DNA of 64,000 nt from Streptomyces sp. Tu 3180. Lineage in GTDB: Bacteria > Actinomycetota > Actinomycetes > Streptomycetales > Streptomycetaceae. Of the stretch, positions 1 to 8,244 are shown in pieces. The stretch is taken from the NCBI RefSeq assembly GCF_009852415.1, contig NZ_WOXS01000002.1, positions 5,186,001-5,250,000 of the forward strand, written 5' to 3'. A program made the translations under genes and the position numbers. How positions within the stretch are numbered: position 1 is the stretch's first letter; each line of letters starts with the position of its first letter. The notes below the pieces were generated by a model. The model was not told the DNA's origin. It saw nothing but the letters and a program-made list of their open reading frames with translations, and ran no database searches.

Positions 1-7
1 AGGGCAA

Positions 8-412
8 GTGACCCGGCCCGCGGCCGACGTCGACTGGGACGCGCTGCGCGCGGTGGCACGGGAGGCCATGACCCACGCCTACGCCCCCTACTCGGGCTAC
101 GCGGTCGGCGTCGCGGCCCTGGTCGACGACGGGCGCACGGTCTCCGGCTGCAACGTCGAGAACGCCAGCTACGGGCTCGGCCTGTGCGCCGAGTGCGGAC
201 TGGTCTCCGAGCTGCAGCGCACCGGGGGCGGCCGGCTCACGCACTTCACCTGCGTGGACGGCGAGGGCGAGGTACTCGTCCCGTGCGGCCGCTGCCGCCA
301 GCTGCTGTACGAGTTCGGCGGCCCCGGACTGCTGCTGGAGACCCCGAAGGGGATCCTGCCGCTGTCGGAGATGCTGCCCCAGGCCTTCGGCCCGCAGCAC
401 CTCACCAAGTAA
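8..412 (+). CDS. cdd: Cytidine deaminase
   Basis: Cytoplasmic zinc enzyme that deaminates cytidine and deoxycytidine to uridine and deoxyuridine in pyrimidine salvage. The 134-residue length fits the small homotetrameric family. Visible active-site elements are the CAE motif (Cys60, catalytic Glu62) and PCGRC (Cys93, Cys96), which supply the three cysteine zinc ligands; NVENASYG just before CAE is the usual substrate-binding strand. The start is a GTG preceded by AGGG at 1-4. The gene begins at the window edge, so it probably continues an operon from upstream, where nucleoside transporter genes are common in this genus (inference). deoA follows 81 bp downstream on the same strand, and its product acts on deoxyuridine and thymidine, so the two work in sequence. 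Confidence 0.95.
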   Translation: MTRPAADVDWDALRAVAREAMTHAYAPYSGYAVGVAALVDDGRTVSGCNVENASYGLGLCAECGLVSELQRTGGGRLTHFTCVDGEGEVLVPCGRCRQLLYEFGGPGLLLETPKGILPLSEMLPQAFGPQHLTK

Positions 413-420
413 CTCCGTGC

Positions 421-461
421 GGCCCCTCCGAGTGACGGTCGACACCGTCACCGGAGGGGCC
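421..461 (+). terminator. Stem-loop between cdd and deoA
   Basis: Long inverted repeat: GGCCCCTCCG (421-430) pairs with CGGAGGGGCC (452-461), and GTGACGGT (432-439) pairs with ACCGTCAC (444-451), with one bulged A and a CGAC loop. The 18-bp stem fills most of the 81-bp gap between two genes of one pathway. It has no T-run. It may be an intercistronic attenuator, an RNA-processing site or a leaky terminator rather than an operon end. Confidence 0.6.
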
Positions 462-493
462 GTGCCCTTCGCACCCCGGAAGGAACGCCCCCC

Positions 494-1777
494 ATGGCCA
501 TGGACGCCATCTCCGTCATCCGCACCAAGCGGGACCGCGGCGAACTCAGCGACGAGCAGATCGACTGGGTCATCGACGCGTACACCCGCGGGGAGGTGGC
601 CGACGAGCAGATGTCGGCCCTCGCCATGGCGATCCTCCTCAACGGCATGAACCGCAGCGAGATCGCCCGCTGGACGGCCGCGATGATCGCCTCCGGCGAG
701 CGCATGGACTTCTCGTCCCTGTCCCGCCCCACCGCCGACAAGCACTCCACCGGCGGCGTCGGCGACAAGATCACCCTCCCGCTGGCCCCGCTGGTCGCGG
801 CCTGCGGCGCGGCCGTCCCCCAGCTGTCCGGCCGCGGCCTCGGCCACACCGGCGGCACGCTGGACAAGCTGGAGTCGATCCCCGGCTGGCGCGCCCTGCT
901 GTCCAACGAGGAGATGCTCTCCGTGCTGGACGGCGTCGGCGCGGTGATCTGCGCGGCCGGCGACGGCCTGGCCCCGGCCGACAAGAAGCTCTACGCCCTG
1001 CGCGACGTGACCGGCACGGTGGAGGCGATCCCGCTCATCGCCTCCTCGATCATGTCGAAGAAGATCGCCGAGGGCACGGGCTCGCTGGTCCTGGACGTGA
1101 AGGTCGGCTCGGGCGCCTTCATGAAGACGATCGAGGACGCGCGGGAGCTGGCGCGCACGATGGTCGGCCTGGGCACCGACCACGGTGTGCGGACCGTCGC
1201 CCTGCTGACCGACATGGCGACCCCGCTCGGCCTGACCGCCGGCAACGCGCTGGAGGTCCGCGAGTCGGTGGAGGTCCTGGCGGGCGGCGGCCCGGCGGAC
1301 GTCGTCGAACTGACCCTCGCCCTGGCCCGCGAGATGCTCGACGCGGCCGGCCTGAAGGACGCCGACCCGGCGAAGGCGCTGGCCGACGGCTCCGCCATGG
1401 ACGTCTGGCGCCGCATGATCGCGGCCCAGGGCGGCGACCCGGACGCGCCCCTGCCGACGGCCCGCGAGCAGCACGTGGTGAAGGCGGCCGCCTCCGGCGT
1501 CCTGACCCGCCTGGACGCCTACGGCATCGGCGTCGCCGCCTGGCGCCTCGGCGCGGGCCGCGCCCGCAAGGAGGATCCGGTGCAGGCGGGCGCGGGCGTC
1601 GAGCTCCACGCCAAGCCCGGCGACACGGTGACCGAGGGCCAGCCCCTGCTCACCCTCCACACGGACACCCCGGACCGCTTCGAGTACGCCCTCGCGGCGA
1701 TCGAGGGCTCCTACGACGTCGCCGCCCCCGGCACGGACTTCACGGCGTCGCCGGTGGTGCTGGAACGTATCGCCTGA
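494..1777 (+). CDS. deoA: Thymidine phosphorylase
   Basis: Phosphorolyses thymidine or deoxyuridine to base plus 2-deoxyribose 1-phosphate in the cytoplasm. The 427-residue protein has family-typical length and layout: an N-terminal helical domain, the glycosyltransferase-family signature around SGRGLGHTGGTLDKLES (near residue 113), the phosphate-binding segment KHSTGGVGDK (near residue 82), and the C-terminal PYNP domain. Start ATG 494 is preceded by GGAAGGAA at 478-485; an in-frame ATG two codons later is possible. It lies downstream of cdd. Its product is isomerised by a pentomutase and then cleaved by DeoC, and both activities are encoded elsewhere in this window (20888-22519 and 18973-19932). 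A hairpin follows at 1801-1832. Confidence 0.96.
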   Translation: MAMDAISVIRTKRDRGELSDEQIDWVIDAYTRGEVADEQMSALAMAILLNGMNRSEIARWTAAMIASGERMDFSSLSRPTADKHSTGGVGDKITLPLAPLVAACGAAVPQLSGRGLGHTGGTLDKLESIPGWRALLSNEEMLSVLDGVGAVICAAGDGLAPADKKLYALRDVTGTVEAIPLIASSIMSKKIAEGTGSLVLDVKVGSGAFMKTIEDARELARTMVGLGTDHGVRTVALLTDMATPLGLTAGNALEVRESVEVLAGGGPADVVELTLALAREMLDAAGLKDADPAKALADGSAMDVWRRMIAAQGGDPDAPLPTAREQHVVKAAASGVLTRLDAYGIGVAAWRLGAGRARKEDPVQAGAGVELHAKPGDTVTEGQPLLTLHTDTPDRFEYALAAIEGSYDVAAPGTDFTASPVVLERIA

Positions 1778-1800
1778 CCTGGTATTTCCCCGATCGGGTG

Positions 1801-1832
1801 AACGGGACCGGCGGACCCCCACCGGTCCCGTT
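1801..1832 (+). terminator. Hairpin after deoA
   Basis: AACGGGACCGG (1801-1811) pairs perfectly with CCGGTCCCGTT (1822-1832) around a 10-nt loop, 23 nt after the deoA stop. This GC-rich stem without a strong T-tract is the common terminator style of the genus. Confidence 0.65.
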
Positions 1833-1872
1833 CGGCATGCCGGACTCGGTGACGCACCGACAGGAGACCGCC

Positions 1873-2445
1873 GTGAGCGCACTCACCGTGAGCCAGGACC
1901 CCGAGCAGAGCTGGGACGACCTCGTCCGGTTCTGGGAGGGGATGGAATGGCCCGAGGGCAGCAAGGTGGAGATCATCACCGTGTCACCCGCTCCCGCGTA
2001 CCGCCACAACGTGATCGCGGCCCGCATCCAGCGTCGCCTCTACTCCGTGATCCCCGAGGACTGGGAGATCTTCCAGACGCTGGCCATTGCCGTGCCCTCA
2101 CGTCTGGGCATGCTCGTCCCGGACCTCGTGGTGGCCCCCGTACGGGAGCACACGGAGTCGGACACCCACATCCCCGCCGCCCTCGCCGAGCTGGTCGTCG
2201 AGGTCACCTCGAAGTCCAACGCGCGCGACGACCGCGTCAGCAAGCCCGCCGCCTACGCCACCGCGGGCATCCCGCTCCCCCTCCTCGTCGACCGCTGGGC
2301 CCCCGACGGTCCGACCGCGACGCTCTACGGCGAACCGAGGGGCGACGTCCACCGGCCGCTGAGCACCGCGAAGTTCGGCGAGCCGATCAAGCTGCCCGCG
2401 CCCTTCGACCTCGTGATCGACACGGCGGAGTTCCCCGAGACCTGA
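1873..2445 (+). CDS. Uma2 family endonuclease-fold protein
   Basis: Member of the Uma2 (DUF820) family, a PD-(D/E)XK nuclease-like fold expanded in cyanobacteria and Streptomyces; its substrate is generally unknown. The 190-residue length is typical. The core is visible as VPDLVV (acidic residue of the fold) followed by LVVEVTSKSNARDD, the strand carrying the E-x-T/K part of the active site, and then DRVSKPAAYATAGIPL as in other members. I chose GTG 1873 because AGGAGA lies at 1862-1867; the open frame extends upstream to 1798, but that stretch overlaps the deoA terminator hairpin. It ends 1 bp before the convergent AEC transporter gene. No partner suggests a defined role. Confidence 0.85.
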   Translation: MSALTVSQDPEQSWDDLVRFWEGMEWPEGSKVEIITVSPAPAYRHNVIAARIQRRLYSVIPEDWEIFQTLAIAVPSRLGMLVPDLVVAPVREHTESDTHIPAALAELVVEVTSKSNARDDRVSKPAAYATAGIPLPLLVDRWAPDGPTATLYGEPRGDVHRPLSTAKFGEPIKLPAPFDLVIDTAEFPET

Positions 2446-2446
2446 G

Positions 2447-3367
2447 TCACCCCAGCAGTGCCGCCACCAGCACCAGTACCGGCACCGACAGCACCGTCGA
2501 CACCAGGATCGACTCCCGGGCCAGCGTCTCGCCGACCCGGTACCGGCTCGCGTAGGTGAAGAGGTTCTGCGCGGCCGGCAGCGCCGACGTCACCACCACG
2601 TCCAGCAGGTGCGCCCCGCGCAGCCCGAAGACCCCCGCGGCCAGCGCCCAGGCCACCGCCGGCTGGCCCACCGACTTCAGCGCCACGGCGAGCAGCACCG
2701 CGCCGCGCTCGCCGCCCCGCAGGGGGAGCGTGCTGCCGCGCAGCGAGATCCCGAACGCGAGCAGGACCGCCGGGACCGCCATGTTGCCGATCAGGGTCAC
2801 CGGGTCCATGACCGGTCCCGGGACCTCCACCCCGGTCGCGGACACCGCCACCCCCGCCAGCGACCCCACCGCGATCGGGTTGCGCAACGGGGTGAGCAGC
2901 CGCCGCCACAGCGGACCCTTCTCGCCCGCGGTGGTCAGGTCGAGGATCGTGAGGGCCACCGGCGTGACCCCGACGAGCTGGAACAGCAGCACCGGCGCCA
3001 CGAGGGAGGCGTCCCCCAGGACGTACACGGCGATCGGGATGCCGAGGTTGCCCGAGTTGACGTAACCGGCGCACAGGGCGCCGATCGTGGTCCGGCCCAC
3101 GCCCCAGCGGCGCACGACACCCACCGCCGTGAAGACGCCCGCCACCGCCGCCGTGCTCAGCGCCGTGACCAGGAGGCGGCCGGAGAAGACCACCGACAGG
3201 TCGGCCCGGGCGAGCGTGGTGAACAGCAGGGCCGGGGACGCCACGTGGAACGCGAGCGTGGTCAGCACCTCGCTGCCCTGCCGGCCGAGGTGCCCCCGGC
3301 GGCCGAGGACGTAGCCGACGCCGATGACGACCGCGATCACCGCGAACCCGCTCAGGACCCCCTGCAC
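2447..3367 (-). CDS. AEC family transporter
   Basis: Integral membrane protein of the auxin efflux carrier / malate permease-like (AEC) family, predicted to export or take up small organic anions; the substrate cannot be told. About ten hydrophobic segments span the 306 residues, from the N-terminal LSGFAVIAVVIGVGYVL to the C-terminal LSVPVLVLVAALLG. Family features include the NSGNLGIPI segment in the first half and the APVLLFQLV region. GTG 3367 is preferred over the open upstream extension because GAGGAG lies just before it and the extension (to 3433) is arginine- and proline-rich rather than hydrophobic. It is transcribed away from the STAS gene. Confidence 0.9.
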   Translation of the reverse strand: MQGVLSGFAVIAVVIGVGYVLGRRGHLGRQGSEVLTTLAFHVASPALLFTTLARADLSVVFSGRLLVTALSTAAVAGVFTAVGVVRRWGVGRTTIGALCAGYVNSGNLGIPIAVYVLGDASLVAPVLLFQLVGVTPVALTILDLTTAGEKGPLWRRLLTPLRNPIAVGSLAGVAVSATGVEVPGPVMDPVTLIGNMAVPAVLLAFGISLRGSTLPLRGGERGAVLLAVALKSVGQPAVAWALAAGVFGLRGAHLLDVVVTSALPAAQNLFTYASRYRVGETLARESILVSTVLSVPVLVLVAALLG

Positions 3368-3480
3368 GGCGACTCCTCGCGGCGGCGGACCGCACCGGGC
3401 ACCACGGGCGGAGATGATCTTTGGCGCATACACCCACCTTCCGGGGAAGGCCGCGCCCGGTCAATGTGATCCTCGCGGCG

Positions 3481-3489
3481 CCCCCCCCC
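3481..3489. repeat. Nine-C homopolymer
   Basis: A run of nine cytosines lies between the AEC gene start (3367) and the STAS gene start (3558). It is the longest mononucleotide run I noticed in the window and a likely site of slippage or sequencing error. It is outside the chosen coding regions. Confidence 0.8.
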
Positions 3490-3557
3490 GTGACCCGCGC
3501 GCACCGGCCCCCGCGATGAGTTCCGCACCGCGGCCGGGTCTACCGGTCGTGGACGCC

Positions 3558-3905
3558 ATGACACCGCCCGTACTCGTGCTGCACGGACCCGTCACCCGGA
3601 ACGAGGTGAGCGGGCCCTGCGACGCGCTGCGGGCGCTGCTGGACGGGAGCGGGGCCGGCGCGGTCGTCGTGTGCGACGTGGGCGGGCTCGGGCCACCGGG
3701 GCTCCCCGCCGTGAACCTGCTCGCGCGGCTCCAGCTCACGGCGCGGCGGGCCGGGGGGCGGATCCGGCTGCGCGACCCCTCGCCGGCCCTATGCGCCCTG
3801 CTCGACCTGGTCGGGCTCCGCTTCGAGGTGGAGGGGCAGCCCGAACAGCGGGAACCACCGCCTGGTGTCGAGGAAGCAGTGGAACCCGGTGATCCGGTCG
3901 TCTGA
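3558..3905 (+). CDS. STAS domain protein
   Basis: A 115-residue protein resembling the STAS domain of anti-anti-sigma factors (SpoIIAA/RsbV type). The pattern fits: an N-terminal strand VLVLHGPVT, VVVCDVGGLGPPGLPAVNLLARLQL corresponding to the D-x-S phosphorylation-loop region, RRAGGRIRLRDPS, and a C-terminal helix ALCALLDLVGL. The usual phosphorylatable serine or threonine position looks like Gly/Pro here, so phospho-switching is doubtful. Start is uncertain: ATG 3558 gives a clean domain start, and ATG 3516 is also open. The last 117 bp run through the 3' end of the convergent sigma-factor gene; the STAS fold ends near 3840 and the remaining proline/glutamate-rich tail is an overlap product. 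Confidence 0.6.
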   Translation: MTPPVLVLHGPVTRNEVSGPCDALRALLDGSGAGAVVVCDVGGLGPPGLPAVNLLARLQLTARRAGGRIRLRDPSPALCALLDLVGLRFEVEGQPEQREPPPGVEEAVEPGDPVV

Positions 3906-4802
3906 GATCTCCAGCACCTGGACCGCCCACGGGGTGAAGCCGCCGGCCTCCGGGTCGGGCTTGTACTGCGCGAACCCGGGCAGGCCGTTGACCTGGACCG
4001 GCACCAGTCGCGAACCCGCGCAGGGGGCGCCCAGCGTCGTCATGAAGCCCGTGATGTCGTCGGCGCCGGTCAGCCACAGGTCGAACGGCGGCATCGTCAT
4101 GACGGCGTCCTCGTGCAGCAGCGCGGTCAGCGCCGACATGTCGTACCCCTCGAACGCCGCCACGTAGCGCTCGAGCAGCTTCTGCTGCTCCTCGTCCAGC
4201 GGGTCGGAGACCGACGCGTCGGCGCCCGGCTGCCGCCGCTCGGCGAGCGTCGCCCGGGCCCGCTGGAGCGCGCTGTTGACCGAGGCGACCGAGGTGCCGA
4301 GCAGCTCGGCGACCTCGCTCGCCTTCCAGGCCAGCACCTCGCGCAGGATCAGCACCGCCCGCTGCCTGGACGGCAGCTGCTGCAGCGCGGCCATGAAGGC
4401 CAGCCGCACCGACTCCTTGGCGACCGCGGCCTCCGCCGGGTCGTCCGTCGTGGGCAGCACCCGCGCGTCCGGCATCGGCTCGAGCCAGGTGCTGTCCGGG
4501 CGCGGGGAGAGGGCCGCCCGGGCGAGCGGCGTGGACTCCGTCAGGTCCATCGGCCGGGCGCGCTTGTTGCCGGCCGTCAGCATGTCCAGGCAGACGTTGG
4601 TCGCGATGCGGTACAGCCAGGAGCGCAGACTGGAGCGGCCCTCGAACTTCTCGAAGCTGCGCCAGGCGCGGATCATCGTGTCCTGCACCGCGTCCTCCGC
4701 CTCGAAGGAGGAGCCGAGCATCCGGTAGCAGTACCCGGTCAGCTCGACCCGGTACCGCTCCAGCGTCGAGTCGAGCTCCGCCGTGGTCGCCGTGTCGCTC
4801 AT
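3789..4802 (-). CDS. SigG-like ECF sigma factor with SnoaL-like C-terminus
   Basis: Extracytoplasmic-function sigma factor of the TIGR02960/SigG-like group, 337 residues. Region 2 is seen as LTGYCYRMLGSSFEAEDAVQDTM through SWLYRIATNVCLDML, region 4 as LPSRQRAVLILREVLAWKASEVAELLG, and the C-terminal ~130 residues (from LERYVAAFEGYD) form a SnoaL-like NTF2-fold extension that in this group usually replaces a classic anti-sigma factor as regulatory module. Start ATG 4802 follows a G-rich site (GGGGTGGGTGG); the open frame further upstream (to 4883) is not coding-like. No anti-sigma gene is adjacent, but a STAS protein gene converges on and overlaps its 3' end, which could couple their expression by antisense transcription. 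Confidence 0.9.
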   Translation of the reverse strand: MSDTATTAELDSTLERYRVELTGYCYRMLGSSFEAEDAVQDTMIRAWRSFEKFEGRSSLRSWLYRIATNVCLDMLTAGNKRARPMDLTESTPLARAALSPRPDSTWLEPMPDARVLPTTDDPAEAAVAKESVRLAFMAALQQLPSRQRAVLILREVLAWKASEVAELLGTSVASVNSALQRARATLAERRQPGADASVSDPLDEEQQKLLERYVAAFEGYDMSALTALLHEDAVMTMPPFDLWLTGADDITGFMTTLGAPCAGSRLVPVQVNGLPGFAQYKPDPEAGGFTPWAVQVLEISDDRITGFHCFLDTRRWFPLFGLPLHLEAEPDQVEQGA

Positions 4803-4992
4803 CGTCCACCCACCCCTGTGGCCGTTCCCGTCGTGCGCGTCTTTGCGCCCCGCACTTCGGAAGCTATCGCACGGCACTGACAACGGCCCTCCGGGCGCGC
4901 GAAGCCGCAGCTCAGAGGGGTGAAAGCGGAGTTCGGGACGAGGGTCCTGCGCGTCCCCGGGGCGTCACGGCCACCGGGTCACCGGCGCCGCC

Positions 4993-6273
4993 TCACGCGG
5001 TCGCGGGCCGCCGTTCCAGCCGCGCCGCCCGGGTGCCCAGCAGCGTGATGGCCGCGACCCCGGCCACCGCCACCAGGCCGACGCCCACCGTCCCGGCCCA
5101 GCCGCCCGCGTGGAAGGCGAGCGCGCCGACCGTGCTGCCCGCGCTGGAGCCGACGTAGTAGGCGGACTGGTACAGGGCGGAGGCCTGGGCGCGGCCCTCG
5201 GTGGCCGCCCGGCCGACCGCCGAGGACGCCACCGCGTGCCCCGCGAAGAAGCCCGCCGTGATCAGCACCAGGCCCAGCAGCACCGGGGGCAGGGAGCCGG
5301 CCAGGGACAGCAGCAGGCCGGCCGCGGTGGTCCCGCCCGCCGCGTACAGCGCGCCCCGGCGGCCCAGCCGGCCCACCAGCCGGCCCGCCGCCGACGCCGA
5401 GACCGTGCCCACCAGGTAGACCAGGAAGACCGAGCCCACGATGCCCTGGGGGAGCGAGAACGGCGCCTCCGTCAGCCGGTAGCCGATGACCGTGTAGACA
5501 CCGCCGAACACCGTCATGAACAGCGCGCCGATCGCGTACAGGCGCCGCAGCAGCGGATCGGCGAGATGGCCCCGGACGGTGCGCGCCAGCACGCGCGGGC
5601 GCAGCGAGCCCGGCCGGAAGTGCCGCGGCGCCGGCAGCAGCAGCCGGAAGGCCACCGCGCACGCCACCGCCACCGCGCCGACCACGCCGACGGCGACCCG
5701 CCAGCCCCACTCCTGCGCGACCCATCCGGTGATGATCCGGCCGCTCATCCCGCCGACGCTGTTGCCCGCCACGAACAGCCCGATCGCGGTCACCAGCGCC
5801 TTGGGCGTGACCTCCTCCGCGAGGTACGCCGTCGCCGACGCGGGCAGTCCGGCCAGGGCCGCTCCCTGGAGCGCCCGCAGCGCGACCAGGGCGCCCAGCG
5901 ACGGCGCGAAGGGGACCAGCAGCCCGAGGGTCACCGCGACGGCCAGGGAGGCCGTCATGACCGTACGCCGTCCGTAGCGCTCCGACAGCGCGCTCATCGG
6001 CAGCACGAACAGCGCCAGGCCCCCGGTCGCCGCCGCCACGGTCCAGCTCGCGTCACCCGCGCTCACGGCGAAGCCGGCGGAGATCAGCGGCAGCAGGGCC
6101 TGGGTGGAGTACAGCAGCGCGAAGGTCGCGACGCCCGCGAGGAACAGGGCGAGACTCATCCGGCGGTAACCGGGGCCGCCCGGGGACATCCGGGACTCGA
6201 CGGCGGTCGGGGACGGGGGAACGGACGGAACGGCGCCCACACGCGTGGACGCCCCGGTACTGGCGGGAGTCAT
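4993..6273 (-). CDS. MFS transporter (YnfM/AraJ-like exporter)
   Basis: Twelve-segment major facilitator superfamily permease of 426 residues, most like drug or metabolite exporters of the YnfM/AraJ/CynX type. Hydrophobic spans begin at LALFLAGVATFALLYS (residue ~41) and continue to the C-terminal VGLVAVAGVAAITLLG. A motif-A-like loop SERYGRRTVMTASL lies between TM2 and TM3. A charged N-terminal tail of ~38 residues precedes TM1, so starts at internal ATGs are possible. It is divergent from a LysR-family gene across 63 bp. In that arrangement the regulator normally controls the transporter, with an effector related to its substrate (inference). Confidence 0.92.
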   Translation of the reverse strand: MTPASTGASTRVGAVPSVPPSPTAVESRMSPGGPGYRRMSLALFLAGVATFALLYSTQALLPLISAGFAVSAGDASWTVAAATGGLALFVLPMSALSERYGRRTVMTASLAVAVTLGLLVPFAPSLGALVALRALQGAALAGLPASATAYLAEEVTPKALVTAIGLFVAGNSVGGMSGRIITGWVAQEWGWRVAVGVVGAVAVACAVAFRLLLPAPRHFRPGSLRPRVLARTVRGHLADPLLRRLYAIGALFMTVFGGVYTVIGYRLTEAPFSLPQGIVGSVFLVYLVGTVSASAAGRLVGRLGRRGALYAAGGTTAAGLLLSLAGSLPPVLLGLVLITAGFFAGHAVASSAVGRAATEGRAQASALYQSAYYVGSSAGSTVGALAFHAGGWAGTVGVGLVAVAGVAAITLLGTRAARLERRPATA

Positions 6274-6336
6274 GCCCCGAAGCTACGTACGCCCGCGCTC
6301 ATCCGTCCAATGCACGGAATCGGCATAATCGTTCCC
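6274..6336. promoter_or_regulatory. Divergent MFS/LysR promoter region
   Basis: A 63-bp gap separates the two divergent starts. On the plus strand CATAAT (6324-6329) sits 7 nt before the LysR ATG, the spacing of a -10 element for a leaderless transcript, and no Shine-Dalgarno sequence precedes that ATG. The LysR-type protein probably binds within this gap. Confidence 0.5.
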
Positions 6337-7290
6337 ATGGTGCATCAGCAGAGCTCACAGCAGTACCTGTCACGGTCCGGTGACACACACGACATGGTGA
6401 TGTCGCTGGCGCCCCGCCTCGCCCACTTCGCCGGCGTGGCCCGCACCGAGCACGTCACCCGCGCCGCCCAGGAGATGCAGGTGCCGCAGTCCACCCTCTC
6501 GCGGGCCATGGTCCGGCTGGAACAGGACCTGGGCGTGGACCTGTTCGCCCGCCACGGCCGCACCGTCTCCCTCACCCCGGCCGGCCGCACGTTCCTCGCC
6601 TCCGTCGAACGCGCCCTCGCCGAGATCGGACGCGCCGCCGAGGCGGTCCGCGCCGACGCCGACCCCGCCACCGGCAAGGTCGCCTTCGGGTTCCTGCACA
6701 CCATGGGCGCCGAGACCGTACCGGGCCTGCTGCACGCCTTCCGCGCCGACCATCCGCGCATCCGCTTCAGCCTCGTCCAGAACTACGGCGAGGCCATGCT
6801 GGAACGCCTCCGCGCGGGCGAGCTCGACCTGTGCCTGACGTCCCCGGTCCCGGACGCCCCCGACCTCGTCGCCCGCCGCCTCGACGAGCAGAAGCTGCGC
6901 CTGGTCGTCCCCGCCGACCACCGCCTCGCGGGCCGCCGCCGCATCCGCCTGGCGGAGGCCGCCGACGACACCTTCGTCACCCTGGAACCCGGCTACGGCC
7001 TGCGCCGCATCACCGACGACCTCTGCGCACAGGCCGGATTCAGGCCCCGCGTCGCCTTCGAGGGCGAGGAGGCCGAGACCCTGCGCGGTCTGGTGGCCGC
7101 GGGCCTGGGCGTCGCCCTCCTGCCGCCGCCGGCCGTCCCCCGGCCCGGGGTCGTGGAACTGGGCGTCACGGCGCCGAAGGCGGTCCGGGAGATCGGCGTG
7201 GCCTGGCTGGCGGGCCGTCCGGACACGCCTCCGGTGGCGGCCTTCAAGAAGTTCCTCCTCTCGAGGAGGGGCACCCTGCTGCCGGCCTAG
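6337..7290 (+). CDS. LysR family transcriptional regulator
   Basis: DNA-binding regulator of the LysR type, 317 residues. The N-terminal winged helix-turn-helix is clear at FAGVARTEHVTRAAQEMQVP followed by QSTLSRAMVRLEQDLGVDLF, and the linker helix and periplasmic-binding-protein-like effector domain follow (from GKVAFGFLHTMGAETVPGLL to the C-terminus). ATG 6337 is chosen because CATAAT lies 7 nt upstream, suggesting a leaderless mRNA; ATG 6394 closer to the HTH is an alternative. Divergence from the MFS transporter gene indicates that it regulates that gene and probably itself. The effector is not predictable from sequence. Confidence 0.93.
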   Translation: MVHQQSSQQYLSRSGDTHDMVMSLAPRLAHFAGVARTEHVTRAAQEMQVPQSTLSRAMVRLEQDLGVDLFARHGRTVSLTPAGRTFLASVERALAEIGRAAEAVRADADPATGKVAFGFLHTMGAETVPGLLHAFRADHPRIRFSLVQNYGEAMLERLRAGELDLCLTSPVPDAPDLVARRLDEQKLRLVVPADHRLAGRRRIRLAEAADDTFVTLEPGYGLRRITDDLCAQAGFRPRVAFEGEEAETLRGLVAAGLGVALLPPPAVPRPGVVELGVTAPKAVREIGVAWLAGRPDTPPVAAFKKFLLSRRGTLLPA

Positions 7291-7397
7291 GAGCGACGGA
7301 CCCCGGGGGCGGGGCCGTGACGGACCGAGGCCCCGCCGCGCGGGCGCGACGAGCCGCGGCCGGCCCGCGCCCGCCGGCGGGGGCGGTCCCGCCGCCG

Positions 7398-8159
7398 CTA
7401 CCGCCGCAACGACTTCCCGAACCCCGCCGCGAGCGGCATCCGCAACCCCAGCGGCGGAGGCGCCGCCAGGGCGTCCTGCACCGGCCGCGAGAAGGCCCGC
7501 CCGAACAGCGTCCCCATCACGAAGTCCTCGGCCAGCGCCAGTACTTCGTCCCGGTACTGGGACAACCCGTGACCGTCGGAGTGCACTTCGAACCGGCACA
7601 CGTCCCGGTTCGCCTTCTTCGCCCGTGCCGCCAGCCGGAACGACAACTCCGGGTCGGTCCGCGCGTCGTTGGTGCCGTGCACGATCAGCACCCGCCGCCC
7701 GGCGAGCTGTTTCACCGGTTCGGGTGGCGCGGCCACGTCCTCCTCGGGCAGCCAGGGGGCCAGCGCCAGGACGGAGTTGACGGCCCCGTGACCGCCAGCG
7801 CGCAGCGCGGCCCGGCCGCCCATGCCGAGGCCGGCCAGGCACACCGGGACGTCCCCGTAGCGCCGTACGGCCTCGTCGGCGGCCCAGGCGGCGTCGCGCG
7901 CCAGGTGCGCCTCACTGCCGTTCCAGCCCCGGTAGCGGTAGTGGACGACATGGGTGGCCAGGCCCTCGCCCCGGCCCGCGCGGGCGAGACGGCGCCCCAG
8001 GGCGCGTACGGAGGCGGTCGCCATCACGGGGGAAGGCCTGCGGCCGGAGACCTCGTCACCGCCGGGGAGCAGCAGCACCACGCCGCTCACCGCCGTCGGC
8101 TCCGGGCCGAGCGCCCTCCCCAGCCGGGCCCTGCGAACCGGCGTCGCTTGCTGTGCCAT
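7398..8159 (-). CDS. Alpha/beta hydrolase fold protein lacking the nucleophile serine
   Basis: A 253-residue alpha/beta hydrolase-fold protein. The strand-turn-helix that normally carries GxSxG reads AGLGMGGRAAL, so glycine replaces the nucleophile (codon GGC near 7830). The acid position (VHGTNDARTDP) and the histidine (HSDGHGLSQY) are present. Reading the DNA confirms the change; it is not a frame artefact. The protein may therefore be non-hydrolytic, for example a binding or regulatory member, or use another residue. ATG 8159 is the start. It is divergent from add; the 113-bp gap holds the add operator. Other members with a normal serine would be annotated as dienelactone hydrolase-like. 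Confidence 0.8.
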   Translation of the reverse strand: MAQQATPVRRARLGRALGPEPTAVSGVVLLLPGGDEVSGRRPSPVMATASVRALGRRLARAGRGEGLATHVVHYRYRGWNGSEAHLARDAAWAADEAVRRYGDVPVCLAGLGMGGRAALRAGGHGAVNSVLALAPWLPEEDVAAPPEPVKQLAGRRVLIVHGTNDARTDPELSFRLAARAKKANRDVCRFEVHSDGHGLSQYRDEVLALAEDFVMGTLFGRAFSRPVQDALAAPPPLGLRMPLAAGFGKSLRR

Positions 8160-8244
8160 GACAGAACAGTGTCAGAAGTGCGGGTGTACTCCACCCTGCC
8201 GTGCGGTCACCGTTGCGTATCGACGGAAGCGCGCGCCGGGTGAT

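Noticed and set aside
5110..6336. Open plus-strand extension of the LysR gene into the MFS gene
   Set aside because: Low-complexity Arg/Gln-rich shadow of the minus-strand MFS frame; the LysR domain begins only after 6337.
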